DNA from: Symsagittifera roscoffensis | Lineage: Eukaryota > Xenacoelomorpha > Acoela > Convolutidae | Direction: 5' to 3' | Length of the DNA stretch: 64,000 nucleotides | NCBI RefSeq assembly: GCF_963678635.1 | Contig: NC_087066.1 | Span: forward strand, 40,509,223 to 40,573,222 | Shown: positions 13,182 through 26,499 of the stretch, piece after piece | How the letters are laid out: each line of letters opens with the position of its first letter | Numbering within the stretch: position 1 is the first letter of the stretch | Notes under the pieces: model-generated | Database searches by the model: none | Told to the model about the DNA's origin: nothing | What the model saw: only the letters and a program-made list of their open reading frames with translations | Made by a program: the position numbers and the translations under genes

Positions 13182-14450
13182 GCTGCGTTCACCAGTACTC
13201 CCCTCTTCTTTTTCCTGCCAACCCTGATTAGTGGGCGGTGTGTACCTTGAATGATTTTCTTTGAAGATTGAAACTTGTGTCACTCTTATTTTGTGTTTTG
13301 AATGGCTACTTTCATCATTACTCCCCTCTTCTTTTTCCTCCCAAATCCGATTAGTGGGTGGTGTGTACCTTGAATACTTTTCTATGATGATTGAAACTTG
13401 GGTCTCTTTTATTTTGTGTTTTGAATAGCTGCTTTCATCGTTACTCTCCTCTTCTTTTTCTTCCCAAACCTGATTAGTGGGTGGTGTGTACCTTGAATAT
13501 TTTTCTATGATGATTGAAACCTGTGTCACTCTTATTTTGTGTTTTGAATGGCTGCTTTCATCAGTGCTCCTCTCTTCTTTTTCCTCCCAACCCTGATTAG
13601 TTGGTGATGTGTACCTTGAATGATTTTCTTTGAAGATTGAAACTTGTGTCACTCTTATTTTGTGTTTTGAATGGCTACTTTCATCATTACTCCCCTCTTC
13701 TTTTTCCTCCCAAACCTGATTAGTGGGTGGTGTGTACCTTGAATATTTTATCTATGATGATTGAAACTTGGGTCTCTTCTATTTTGTGTTTTGAATAGCT
13801 GCTTTCATCGTTACTCTCCTCTTCTTTTTCCTCCCAAACCTGATTAGTGGGTGGTGTGTACCTTAAATATTTTTCTATGATGATTGAAACTTGTGTCACT
13901 CTGATATTGTGTTTTGAATAGCTGCGTTCACCAGTACTCCCCTCTTCTTTTTCCTGCCAACCCTGATTAGTGGGCGGTGTGTACCTTGAATGATTTTCTT
14001 TGAAGATTGAAACTTGTGTCACTCTTATTTTGTGTTTTGAATGGCTACTTTCATCATTACTCCCCTCTTCTTTTTCCTCCCAAATCTGATTAGTGGGTGG
14101 TGTGTACCTTGAATATTTTTCAATGATGATTGAAACTTGGGTCTCTTTTATTTTGTGTTTTGAATAGCTGCTTTCATCGTTACTCTCCTCTTCTTTTTCC
14201 TCCCACACCTGATTAGTAGATGGTGTGTACCTTGAATGTTTTTCTTTGATGATACAAAATTGTATCTCTCTAATTTTGTGTTTTGAATAGCTGTTTTCAT
14301 CGTTACTCTCCTCTTCTTCTTCCTCCCAACCCTGATTAGTGGGTGGTGTGTACCTTGAATGTTTTTCTTTGATGATTGAAAATTGTGTTTCTTTCATTTT
14401 GTGTTTTGAATGGCTGCTTCCATCGTTATTCCCCTCTTCTTTTTCTTCCA
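13182..14450. repeat. 6-monomer duplication, 739-bp offset
   Basis: The rare GCTGCGTTCACCAGTACTCC unit occurs at 13182 and 13921, a shift of 739 bp. It is followed in both places by the same order of GGGCGGTG, GATTTTCTTTGAAG and GGCTACTTTC units. Minus-strand frames of 195 and 243 codons overlap the two copies. Confidence 0.75.
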
Positions 14451-17400
14451 ACCCTGATTAGTGGGTGGTGTGTCCCTTGAAAGTTTGTGTTTGATGATTG
14501 AAACTCGTGTCTCTTTAGTTTTGTGTTTTGAGTGGCTGCTTTCATCATAAATCCGCTGTTCTTTTTCCGCCCAACCCTGATTAGTGGGTGGTGTGTACCT
14601 TGAATATTTTCTTTGAAGATTGAAACTTGTGTCACTCTTATTTTGTGTTTTGAATGCCTACTTTCATCATTACTCCCCTCTTCTTTTTCCTCCCAAACCT
14701 GATTAGTGGGTGGTGTGTACCTTGAATATTTTTCTATGATGATTGAAACTTGGGTCGTTTTTATTTTGTGTTTTGAATAGCTGCTTTCATCGTTACTCTC
14801 CTCTTCTTTTTCCTCCCAAACCTGATTAGTGGGTGGTGTGTACCTTGAATATTTTTCTATGATGATTGAAACTTGGGTCTCTTTTATTTTGTGTTTTGAA
14901 TGGCTACTTTACTCTTTACTCCCCTCTTCTTTTTCCTCCCAAACCTGATTAGTGGGTGGTGTGTACCTTGAATATTTTTCTATGATGATTGAAACTTGGG
15001 TCTCTTTTATTTTGTGTTTTGAATGGCTGCTTTCATCCTTAATCCGCTGTTCTTTTTCCGCCCAACCGTGATTAGTGGGTGGTGTGTACCTTGAATATTT
15101 TTCTTTGAAGATTGAAACTTGTGTCACTCTTATTTAGTGTTTTGAATGGCTACTTTCATCATTACTCCCCTCTTCTTTTTCCTCCCAACCCTGATTAGTG
15201 GGTGTTATGTACCTTGAATTTTTTTCTTTGATGATATAAACTTGTATCTCTCTAATTTTGTGTTTTGAATAGCTGCTTTCATCGTTACTCTCCTCTTCTT
15301 CTTCCTCCCACCACACCTGATTAGTCGGTGGTGTGTACCTTGAATGTTTTTGTTTGATGATTGAAACTCGTGTCTCTTTAGTTTTGTGTTTTGAATGGCT
15401 GCTTTCATCAATAATCCGCTGTTCTTTTTCCGCCCAACCCTGATTAGTGAGTGGTGTGTACCATGAATATTTTTCTTTGAAGATTGAAACTTGTGTCACT
15501 CTTATTTTGTGTTTTTAATGGCTACTTTCATCATTACTCCCCCTCTTCTTTTTCCTCCCAACCCTGATTAGTGGGTGGTATGTACCTTGAATGTTTTTCT
15601 TTGATGATTGAAACTTGTGCCACTCTTATTTCGTGTTTTGCATGGCTGGTTTCATCATAACCCCCTTCTTCTTTTTCCTCCCAAACCTGATTAGTGGGTG
15701 GTGTGTACCTTGAATATTTTTCTATGATGATTGAAACTTGTATCTCTCTAATTTTGTGTTTTGAATACCTGCTTTCATCGTTACTCTCCTCTTCTTCTTC
15801 CTCCCACCACACCTGATTAGTCGGTGGTGTGTACCTTGAATGTTTTTGTTTGATGATTGAAACTCGTGTCTCTTTAGTTTTGTGTTTTGAATGGCTGCTT
15901 TCATCAATAATCCGCTGTTCTTTTTCCGCCCAACCCTGATTAGTGGGTGGTGTGTACCTTGAATATTTTTCTTTGAAGATTGAAACTTGTGTCACTCTTA
16001 TTTAGTGTTTTGAATGGCTACTTTCATCAATACTCCCCTCTTCTTTTTCCTCCCAACCCTGATTAGTGGGTGTTATGTACCTTGAATTTTTTTCTTTGAT
16101 GATATAAACTTGTATCTCTCTATTTTTGTGTTTTGAATAGCTGCTTTCATCGTTACTCTCCTCTTCTTCTTCCTCCCACCACACCTGATTAGTCGGTGGT
16201 GTGTACCTTGAATGTTTTTGTTTGATGATTGAAACTCGTGTCTCTTTAGTTTTGTGTTTTGAATGGCTGCTTTCATCACTAATCCGCTGTTCTTTTTCCG
16301 CCCAACCCTGATTAGTGAGTGGTGTGTACCATGAATATTTTTCTTTGAAGATTGAAACTTGTGTCACTCTTATTTTGTGTTTTTAATGGCTACTTTCATC
16401 ATTACTCCCCCTCTTATTTTCCCTCCCAACCCTGATTAGTGGGTGGTATGTACCTTGAATGTTTTTCTTTGATGATTGAAACTTGTGCCACTCTTATTTC
16501 GTGTTTTGCATGGCTGGTTTCATCATAACCCCCTTCTTCTTTTTCCTCCCAAACCTGATTAGTGGGTGGTGTGTACCTTGAATATTTTTCTATGATGATT
16601 GAAACTTGGGTCTCTTTTATTTTGTGTTTTGAATAGCTGCTTTCATTGTTACTCTCCTCTTCTTTTTCCTCCCACACCTGATTAGTAGATGGTGTGTACC
16701 TTGAATGTTTTTCTTTGATGATATAAACTTGTATCTCTCTAATTTTGTGTTTTGAATAGCTGCTGTCATCATTACTCCCCTCTTCTTTTTCCTCCCACAC
16801 CGGATTAGTCGGTGGTGTGTACCTTGAATGTTTTTCTTTGATGATTGAAACTTGTGTCTCTTATATTTTGTGTTCTGAATAGCTGCTTTCATCATTACTC
16901 CCCTCTTCTTCCTCCTACCAACCCTGATTAGTGGGTGGTGTGTACCTTGAATGTTTTTCTTTGATGATTGAAAATTGTGTCTCTTTCATTTTGTGTTTTG
17001 AATAGCTGCTTCCATCGTTATTCCCCTCTTCTTTTTCTTCCAACCCGAATTAGTGGGTGGTGTGTCCCTTGAAAGTTTTTGTTTGATGATTGAAACTCGT
17101 GTCTCTTTAGTTTTGTGTTTTGAATGGCTGCTTTCATCATAAATCCGCTGTTCTTTTTCCGCCCAACCCTGATTAGTGGGTGGTGTGTACCTTGAATATT
17201 TTTCTTTGAAGATTGAAACTTGTGTCACTCTTATTTTGTGTTTTGAATGCCTACTTTCATCATTACTCCCTTCTTCTTTTTCCTCCCAAACCTGATTAGT
17301 GGGTGGTGTGTACCTTGAATTTTTTTCTATGATGATTGAAACTTGGGTCGTTTTTATTTTGTGTTTTGAATAGCTGCTTTCATCGTTACTCTCCTCTTCT

Positions 17401-17760
17401 TTTTCCTCCCAAACCTGATTAGTGGGTGGTGTGTACCTTGAATATTTTTCTATGATGATTGAAACTTGGGTCTCTTTTATTTTATGTTTTGAATGGCTAC
17501 TTTACTCTTTACTCCCCTCTTCTTTTTCCTCCCAAACCTGATTAGTGGGTGGTGTGTACCTTGAATATTTTTCTATGATGATTGAAACTTGGGTCTCTTG
17601 TATTTTGTGTTTTGAATGGCTGCTTTCATCCTTAATCCGCTGTTCTTTTTCCGCCCAACCCTGATTAGTGGCTGGTGTGTACCTTGAATATTTTTCTTTG
17701 AAGATTGAAACTTGTGTCACTCTTATTTAGTGTTTTGAATGGCTACTTTCATCATTACTC
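14430..17760. repeat. Dispersed duplication inside the array, 2593-bp offset
   Basis: The block at about 14.43-15.17 kb, marked by TTGAATGCCTAC and TTTACTCTTTACTCC, recurs at about 17.02-17.76 kb. Minus-strand frames 14909-15127 and 17502-17720 differ at only a few residues. The two copies are separated by the 868-bp repeats, so a later amplification may have inserted between them. Confidence 0.7.
15134..16870. repeat. 7-monomer tandem, 868-bp period
   Basis: Frames at 15134-15499 and 16002-16367, and at 15205-15411 and 16073-16279, are near-identical at a shift of 868 bp. A related copy at 15534-15995 sits 496 bp from the first. The excess over multiples of 123 comes from 126-bp units with an extra CCA. 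Confidence 0.75.
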
Positions 17761-20700
17761 CCCTCTTCTTTTTCCTCCCAGCCCTGATTAGTGGGTGGTG
17801 TGTACCTTGAATATTTTTCTATGATGATTGAAACTTGGGTCTCTTTTATTTTGTGTTTTGAATAGCTGCTTTCATCGTTACTCTCCTCTTCTTTTTCCTC
17901 CCACACCTGATTAGTAGATGGTGTGTACCTTGAATGTTTTTCTTTGATGATATAAACTTGTATCTCTCTAATTTTGTGTTTTGAATAGCTGCTGTCATCA
18001 TTACTCCCCTCTTCTTTTTCCTCCCACACCGGATTAGTCGGTGGTGTGTACCTTGAATGTTTTTCTTTGATGATTGAAACTTGTGTCTCTTTTATTTTGT
18101 GTTCTGAATAGCTGCTTTCATCATTACTCCCCTCTTCTTCCTCCTACCAACCCTGATTAGTGAGTGGTGTGTACCATGGATATTTTTCTTTGATGATTGA
18201 AACGTGTGTCTCTTTTATTTTGTATTTTGAATAGCTGCTTTCATCGTTACTCTCCTCTTCTTTTTCCTCCCAACCCTGATTAGTGGGTGGTGTGTACCTT
18301 GAATAATTTTCTATGATGATTGAAACTTGGGTCTCTTTTATTTTGTGTGTTGAATAGCTGCCTTCATCGTTACTCTCCTCTTATTTTTCCTCCCACACCT
18401 GATTAGTAGATGGTGTGTACCTTGAATGTTTTTCTTTGATGATATAAACTTGTATCTCTCTAATTTTGTGTTTTGAATAGCTGCTGTCATCATTACTCCC
18501 CTCTTCTTTTTCCTCCCACACCGGATTAGTCGGTGGTGTGTACCTTGAATGTTTTTCTTTGATGATTGAAACTTGTGTCTCTTTTATTTTGTGTTCTGAA
18601 TAGCTGCTTTCATCATTACTCCCCTCTTCTTCCACCTACCAACCCTGATTAGTGAGTGGTGTGTACCATGGATATTTTTCTTTGATGATTGAAACGTGTG
18701 TCTCTTTTATTTTGTATTTTGAATAGCTGCTTTCATCGTTACTCTCCTCTTCTTTTTCCTCCCAACCCTGATTAGTGGGTGGTGTGTACCTTGAATGTTT
18801 TTTCTTGATGATTGAAAATTGTGTCTCTCGTTTATTTGTATTTTGAATGGCTGCTTTTATCATTATTCCCCTCTTCTTTTTCCTTCCCACCCTGATTAGT
18901 GGGTGGTGTGTACCTTGAATATTTTTCTATGATGATTGAAACTTGGGTCTCTTTTATTTTGTGTTTTGAATAGCTGCTTTCATCGTTACTCTACTCTTCT
19001 TTTTCCTCCCAACCCTGATTAGTGGGTGGTGTGTACCTTGAATGTTTTTCTTGATGATTGAAAATTGCGTCTCTCGTTTATTTTGTATTTTGAATGGCTG
19101 CTTTTATCATTATTCCCCTCTTCTTTTTCCTTCCCACCCTGACTAGTGGGTGGTGTGTACCTTGAATATTTTTCTTTGATGATTGAAACTTGTGTCTCTT
19201 TTGTTTTGTATTTTGAATAGCTGCTGTCATCATTACTCCCCTCTTCTTTTTCCTCCCACACCGGATTAGTCGCTGGTGTGTACCTTGAATGTTTTTCTTT
19301 GATGATTGAAACTTGTGTCTCTTTTATTTTGTGTTCTGAATAGCTGCTTTCATCATTACTCACCTCTTCTTCCTCCTACCAACCCTGATTAGTGGGTGGT
19401 GTGTACCATGGATGTTTTTTTTTTGATGATTGAAACTTGTGTCTCTTTTATTTTGTATTTTGAATAGCTGCTGTCATCATACCTCCCCTCTTCTTTTTCC
19501 TCGTGCCACACCTGATTAGTCGGTGGTGTGTACCTTGAATGTTTTTGTTTGATGGTTGAAATTGTGTCTCTCTTTCATTTTGTATTTTGAATGGCTGCTT
19601 TTATCATAATTCCCCTCTTCTTTTTCCTTCCCACCCTGATTAGTGGGTGGTGTGTACCTTGAATATTTTTCTTTGATGATTGAAACTTGTGTCTCTTTTG
19701 TTTTGTATTTTGAATAGCTGCTGTCATTATTACTCCCCTCTTCTTCTTCCTCCCACACCGGATTAGTCGGTGGTGTGTACCTTGAAAGTTTTTCTTTGAT
19801 GATTGAAACTTGTGTCTCTTTTATTTTGTGTTCTGAATAGCTGCTTTCATCATTACTCCCCTCTTCTTCCTCCTACCAACCCTGATTAGTGGGTGGTGCG
19901 TACCATGGATGTTTTCTTTGATGATTGAAACTTGTGTGACTCTTATTTTGTGTTTTGAATAGCTGCTTTCATCGTTACTCCCCTCTTCTTTCTCCTCCCA
20001 ACCCCGATTGGTGGGTGGTGTGTACCTTGAATGTTTTTCTTTAATGATTGAAACTTCAGTCACTCTTATTTCGTGTTTTGAATAGCTGCTTTCTTCATTA
20101 CTCTCCTCTTTTTTTCCTCGCAACTCTGCTTAGTGGCTGGTGTGTACCTTGAATGTTTTTCTTTGATGATTGAAACTTGTGTCTCTTTTATTTTGTATTT
20201 TGAATAGCTGCTGTCATCATACCTCCCCTCTTCTTTTTCCTCCCACACCTGATTAGTTGATGGTGTGTACCTTGAATGTCTTTGTTTGATGATTGAAACT
20301 TGTCTCTTTAGTTTTGTGTATTAAATGGCTGCTTTCATCATTAATCCGCTGTTCTTTTTCCGCCCAACCCTGATTAGTGGGTGGTGTGTACCTTGAATAC
20401 TTTTCTTTGATGATTGAAAATTGTGTCTCTCTTTTATTTTGTACTTTGAATGGCTGTTTTCATCATTATTCCCCTCTTCTTTTTCCTTCCAACCATGATT
20501 AGCGGGTGTCGTGTACCTTGAATGTTTTTCTTTGATGATTGAAACTTGTGTCTCTTTTTTTTTGTATTTTGAATAGCTGCTGTCATCATTACTCCCCTCT
20601 TCTTTTTCCTCCCACAGCGTATTGGTCGGTGGTGTGTACCTTGAACGTTTTTCTTTGATGATTGAAACTTGTTTTTCTCTTTTTTTTGTGTTCTGAATAG

Positions 20701-22275
20701 CTGCTTTCATCATTACTCCCCTCTTCTTCCTCCTGCCAACCCTGATTAGTGGGTGGTGTGTACCATGAATGTTTTTCTTTGATGATTGAAACTCGTGTCT
20801 CTATAATTTTGTGTTTTGAATGGCTGCTTTCATCAACCTCCCCTCTTCTTTTTCCTCCCACCACACCTGATTAGTCGGTGGTGTGTACCTTGAATGTTTT
20901 TGTTTGATGATTGAAACTCGTGTCTCTATAATTTTGTGTTTTGAATGGCTGTTTTCATCATTAATCCCCTCTTTTTTTCCTCGCAATCCTGATTAGTGGC
21001 TGGTGTGTACCTTGAATGTTTTTCTTTGATGATTGAAACTTGTGTCTCTTTTATTTTGTATTTTGAATAGCTGCTGTCATCATACCTCCCCTCTTCTTTT
21101 CCCTCCCACACCTGATTAGTTGATGGTGTGTACCTTGAATGTTTTTGTTTGATGATTGAAACTTGTCTCTTTAGTTTTGTGTATTGAATGGCTGCTTTCA
21201 TCATTATTCCGCTGTTCTTTTACCTCCCAACCCTGATTAGTGGGTGGTGTGTACCTTGAATGATTTTCTTTGATGATTGAAACTTGTTTTTCTCTTTTTT
21301 GTGGGTTCTGAATAGCTGCTGTCATCATACCTCCCCTCTTCTTTTTCCTCCCACACCTGATTAGTTGATGGTGTGTACCTTGAATGTTTTTGTTTGATGA
21401 TTGAAACTTGTCTCTTTAGTTTTGTGTATTGAATGGCTGCTTTCATCATTAATCCGCTGTTCTTTTTCCGCCCAACCCTGATTAGTTGATGGTGTGTACC
21501 TTGAATACTTTTCTTTGAAGATTGAAACTTGTGTCATTCTTATTTTGTGTTTTGAATGGCTACTTTCATCATTACTACCCTCTTCTTTTACCTCCCAACC
21601 CTGATTAGTGGGTGGTGTGTACCTTGAATGATTTTCTTTGATGATTGAAAATTGTGTCTCTCTTTTATTTTGTACTTTGAATGGCTGTTTTCATCATTAT
21701 TCCCCTCTTCTTTTTCCTTCCATCCCTGATTAGCGGGTGGCGTGTACCTTGAATGTTTTTCTTTGATGATTCAAACTTGTGTCTCTTTTATTTTGTATTT
21801 TGAATAGCTGCTGTCATCATTACTCCCCTCTTCTTTTTCCTCCCACACCGTACTGGTCGGTGGTGTGTACCTTGAATGTTTTTCTTTGATGATTGAAACT
21901 TGTTTTTCTCTTTTTTGTGGGTTCTGAACAGCTGCTGTCATCATACCTCCCCTCTTCTTTTTCCTCCCACACCTGATTAGTTGATGGTGTGTACCTTGAA
22001 TGTTTTTGTTTGATGATTGAAACTTGTCTCTTTAGTTTTGTGTATTGAATGGCTGCTTTCATCATTAATCCGCTGTTCTTTTTCCGCCCAACCCTGATTA
22101 GTGGGTGGTGTGTACCATGAATGTTTTTCTTTGATGATTGAATTTGTGTCATTCTTATTTCGTGTTTTGAATAGCTGCTTTCATCATTACTCCCCTCTTT
22201 TTTTCCTCGCAACCCTGATTAGTGGCTGGTGTGTACCTTGAATGTTTTTCTTTGATGATTGAAACTTGTGTCTTA

Positions 22276-22320
22276 TTTATTTTGCGTTTTATTTTGCGTT
22301 TTAAATTTGTCTCTTTTTTT
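22276..22320. repeat. Local slippage duplication within a monomer
   Basis: The segment ATTTTGCGTTTT is duplicated back to back. The sequence then jumps back in phase to TTTGTCTC followed by a T-run and TGTATTTTG. The result is an abnormal unit that fits replication slippage at a T-rich boundary. Confidence 0.7.
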
Positions 22321-22844
22321 TGTATTTTGAATAGCTGCTGTCATCATACCTCCCCTCTTCTTTTTCCTCCCACCACACCTGATTAGTCGGTGGTGTGTAC
22401 CTTGAATGTTTTTGTTTGATGATTGAAACTCGTGTCTCTTTAGTTTTGTGTTTTGAATGGCTGCTTTCATCATTAACCCGCTGTTCTTATTCCGCCCAAC
22501 CCTGATTAGTGAGTGGTGTGTACCTTGAATATTTTTCTTTGAAGATTGAAACTTATGTCACTCTTATTTTGTGATTTGAAAGGCTACTTTCATCATTACT
22601 CCACTCTTCTTTTTCCTCCCAACCCTGATTAGTGGGTGGTATGTACCTTGAATGTTTTTCTTTGATGATTGAAACTTGTGTCACTCTTATTTCGTGTTTT
22701 GCATGGCTGCTTTCATCATAACCCCCTTCTTCTTTTTCCTCCCAAACCTGATTAGTGGGTGGTGTGTACCTTGAATATTTTTCTATAATGATTGAAACTT
22801 GGGTCTCTTTTATTTTGTGTTTTGAATAGCTGCTTTCATCGTTA

Positions 22845-23091
22845 CTCTCCTTTTCTTTTTCCTCCCACACCTGATTAGTAGATGGTGTGTACCTTGAATG
22901 TTTTTCTTTGATGATATAAACTTGTATTTCTCTAATTTTGTGTTTTGAATAGCTGCTTTCATCGTTACTCTCCTCTTCTTTTTCCTCCCACACCTGATTA
23001 GTAGATGGTGTGTACCTTGAATGTTTTTCTTTGATGATATAAACTTGTATTTCTCTAATTTTGTGTTTTGAATGGCTGCTGTCATCATTAC
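22845..23091. repeat. Adjacent, apparently identical monomers
   Basis: Two successive 123-bp units with CACACCTGATTAGTAG, GATGATATAAAC and TTGTATTTCTCTAATTTTG look identical by eye. The minus-strand translation at 22810-23088 contains the same 41 residues twice. This is probably one of the youngest single-unit duplications in the window. Confidence 0.75.
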
Positions 23092-24214
23092 TCCCCTCTT
23101 CTTTTTCCTCCCACACTGGATTAGTCGGTGGTGTGTACCTTGAATGTTTTCTTTGATGATTGAAACTTGTGTCTCTTTTATTTTGTGTTCTGAATAGCTG
23201 CTTTCATCATTACTCCCCTCTTCTTCCTCCTACCAACCCTGATTAGTGGGTGGTGTGTACCATGGATGTTTTTCTTTGATGATTGAAACTTGTGTCTCTT
23301 TTATTTTGTATTTTGAATAGCTGCTGTCATCATACCTCCCCTCTTCTTTTTCCTCCCACCACACCTGATCAGTCGGTGGTGTGTACCTTGAATGTTTTTG
23401 TTTGATGGTTGAAAATTGTATCTTTCTTTTATTTTGTATTTTGAATGGCTGCTTTTATCATTATTCCCCTCTTCTTTTTCCTTCCCACCCTGATTAGTGG
23501 GTGCCGTGTACCTTGAATATTTTTCTTTGATGATTGAAACTTGTGTCTCTTTTATTTTGTATTTTGAATAGCTGCTGTCATCATTACTCCCCTCTTCTTT
23601 TTCCTCCCACACCGGATTAGTCGGTGGTGTGTACCTTGAATGTTTTTCTTTGATGATTGAAACTTGTGTCTCTTTTATTTTGTGTTCTGAATGGCTGCTT
23701 TCATAATTCCTCCCCTCTTCTTCCTCCTACCAACCCTGATTAATGGGTGGTGTGTACCATGGATGTTTTTCTTTGATGATTGAAACTTGTGTGACTCTTA
23801 TTTTGTGTTTTGAATAGCTGCTTTCATCGTTACTCCCCTCCTCTTGTTTCTCCTCCCAACCCTGATTGGTGGGTGGTGTGTACCTTGAATGTTTTTCTTT
23901 GATGATTGAAACTTCAGTCACTCTTATTTCGTGTTTTGAACAGCTGCTTTCATCATTACTCCCCTCTTTTTTTCCTCGCAACCCTGCTCAGTGGCTGGTG
24001 TGTACCTTGAATGTTTTTCTTTGATGATTGAAACTTGTGTCTCTTTTATTTTGTATTTTGAATAGCTGCTGTCATCATACCTCCCCTCTTCTTTTTGCTC
24101 CCACACCTGATTAGTTGATGGTGTGTACCTTGAATGTTTTTGTTTGATGATTGAAACTTGTGTCATTGTTATTTTGTGTTTTGAATGGCTACTTTCATCA
24201 TTACTACCCTCTTC

Positions 24215-24260
24215 TTTTTCCTCCCAACCCTGATTAGTGTCTCTCTTTTATTTTGTATTT
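24215..24260. repeat. Truncated monomer joint
   Basis: CCCTGATTAGTG passes directly into TCTCTCTTTTATTTTG, omitting about 60 bp of the unit (the GGGTGGTGTGTACC to GAAACTT part). GTG is present on both sides of the missing piece, so microhomology deletion is likely. Confidence 0.75.
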
Positions 24261-24720
24261 TGAATGGCTGTTTTCATCATTATTCCCCTCTTCTTTTTCA
24301 TTCCAACCCTGATTAGCGGGTGTCGTGTACCTTGAATGTTTTTCTTCGATGATTGAAACTTGTGTCTCTTTTATTTTGTATTTTGAATAGCTGCTGTCAT
24401 CATTACTCCCCTCTTCTTTTTCCTCCCACACCGTATTAGTCGGTGGTGTGTACCTTGAATGTTTTTCTTTGATGATTGAAACTTGTTTTTCTCTTTTTTT
24501 TTGTGTTCTGAATAGCTGATTTCATCATTACTCCCCTCTTCTTCCTCCTCCCAACCCTGATTAGTGGGTGGTGTGTACCATGAATGTTTTTCTTTGATGA
24601 TTGAAACTTGTGTCATTCTTATTTCGTGTTTTGAATAGCTGCTTTTATCATTACTAACCTCTAATTTTCCTCGCAACCCTGATTAGTGGCTGGTGAGTAC
24701 CTTGAAAGTTTTTCTTTGAT

Positions 24721-26191
24721 GATTGAAACTTGTTTCTCATTTATTTTGCGTTTTAAATGGCTGCTTTCATCAATACTTCCCTCTTCTTTTTCCTCCCACA
24801 CCTGATTAGTCGATGGTGTGTACCTTGAATGTTTTTGTTTGATGATTGAAACTTGTGTCTCTTTAGTTTTGTGTTTTGAATGGCTGCTTTAATCATTAAT
24901 CCGCTGTTCTTTTTCCGCCCAACCCTGATTAGTGGGTGGTGTGTACCTTGAATATTTTTCTTTGAAGATTGAAACTTGTGTCATTCTTATTTTGTGTTTT
25001 GAATGGCTACTTTCATCATTACTGCCCTCTTCTTTTTCCTCCCAACCCTGATTAGTGGGTGGTGCGTACCTTGATTGATTTTCTTTGATGATTGAAAATT
25101 GTGTCTCTCTTTTATTTTGTATTTTGAATGGCTGCTTTCATCATTATTCCCCTCTTCTTTTTCCTTCCAACCCTGATTAGTGGGTGTCGTGTACCTTGAA
25201 TGTTTTTTTGGTGATTGTAACTTGTGTCTCTTTTATTTTGTATTTTGAATAGCTGCTGTCATCATTACTCCCCTCTTCTTTTTCCTCCCACACCGTATTA
25301 GTCGGTGGTGTGTATCTTGAATGTTTTTCTTTGATGATTGAAACTTGTGTCTCTTTTTTTGTGTTCTGAATAGCTGCTTTCATCATTACTCCCCTCTTCT
25401 TCCTCCTCCCAACCCTGATTGGTGGGTGGTGTGTACCATGAATGTTTTTCTTTGATGATTGAAACTTGTTTCTCATTTATTTTGCGTTTTAAATGGCTGC
25501 TTTCATCAATACTTCCCTCTTCTTTTTCCTCCCACACCTGATTAGTCGATGGTGTGTACCTTGAATGTTTTTGTTTGATGATTGAAACTTGTGTCTCTTT
25601 AGTTTTGTGTTTTGAATGGCTGCTTTAATCATTAATCCGCTGTTCTTTTTCCGCCCAACCCTGATTAGTGGGTGGTGTGTACCTTGAATATTTTTCTTTG
25701 AAGATTGAAACTTGTGTCATTCTTATTTTGTGTTTTGAATGGCTACTTTCATCATTACTGCCCTCTTCTTTTTCCTCCCAACCCTGATTAGTGGGTGGTG
25801 CGTACCTTGATTGATTTTCTTTGATGATTGAAAATTGTGTCTCTCATTTATTTTGTATTTTGAATGGCTGCTTTCATCATTATTCCCCTCTTCTTTTTCC
25901 TTCCAACCCTGATTAGTGGGTGTCGTGTACCTTGAATGTTTTTTTGATGATTGTAACTTGTGTCTCTTTTATTTTGTATTTTGAATAGCTGCTGTCATCA
26001 TTACTCCCCTCTTCTTTTTCCTCCCACACCGTATTAGTCGGTGGTGTGTATCTTGAATGTTTTTCTTTGATGATTGAAACTTGTGTCTCTTTTTTTGTGT
26101 TCTGAATAGCTGCTTTCATCATTACTCCCCTCTTCTTCCTCCTCCCAACCCTGATTGGTGGGTGGTGTGTACCATGAATGTTTTTCTTTGA
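24721..26191. repeat. 6-monomer tandem duplication, 736-bp period
   Basis: The segment 24721-25455 is repeated at 25457-26191 with very few visible differences. GATTGAAACTTGTTTCTC starts at 24721 and 25457, and the AATCCGCTG unit and the GCGTACCTTGATTG unit follow in the same order. The copies diverge after ACCATGAATG, where the second continues with GTGTCATTC. Confidence 0.85.
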
Positions 26192-26499
26192 TGATTGAAA
26201 CTTGTGTCATTCTTATTTCGTGTTTTGAATAGCTGCTTTCATCAATACTCCCCTCTTTTTTTCCTCGCAACCCTGATTAATGGCTGGTGTGTACCTTGAA
26301 TGTTTTTCTTTGATGATTGAAACTTGTGTCTCTTTTATTTTGTGTTTTAAATGGCTGCTTTCATCATTACTCCCCCTTCTTTTTCCTCCCAACCCTGATT
26401 AGTGGGTGGTGTGTACCTTGAATGTTTTCCTTTGATGATTGAAACTTGCATCTGTTTTTTTTTGTGTTTTGAATGGCTGCTTTCATCCTTACTCCCCTC

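Larger units (their letters stand above)
9650..18900. repeat. Subfamily zone C of the satellite
   Basis: Diagnostic variants are ATCGTTACTCTCC, TTTTTCTATGATGATTGAAACTTGGG, GATGATATAAACTTG, and AATCCGCTG followed by TTTTTCCGCCCAACC. A 126-bp type with CCTCCCACCACACC (one extra CCA) appears near 15.3, 15.8 and 16.2 kb, an in-frame addition for the minus-strand frame. Several higher-order duplications are nested here, with offsets of 980, 739, 868 and 2593 bp. D-type units (GCTGTCATCATTAC with GTCGGTGG) begin to mix in from about 16.76 kb, so the right border is gradual. Confidence 0.75.

Noticed and set aside
15000-17000. Leucine-rich-repeat-like or zinc-finger-like protein array
   Set aside because: The 41-residue unit lacks the LRR leucine spacing and the paired Cys/His of zinc fingers. 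It is hydrophilic and low in complexity.
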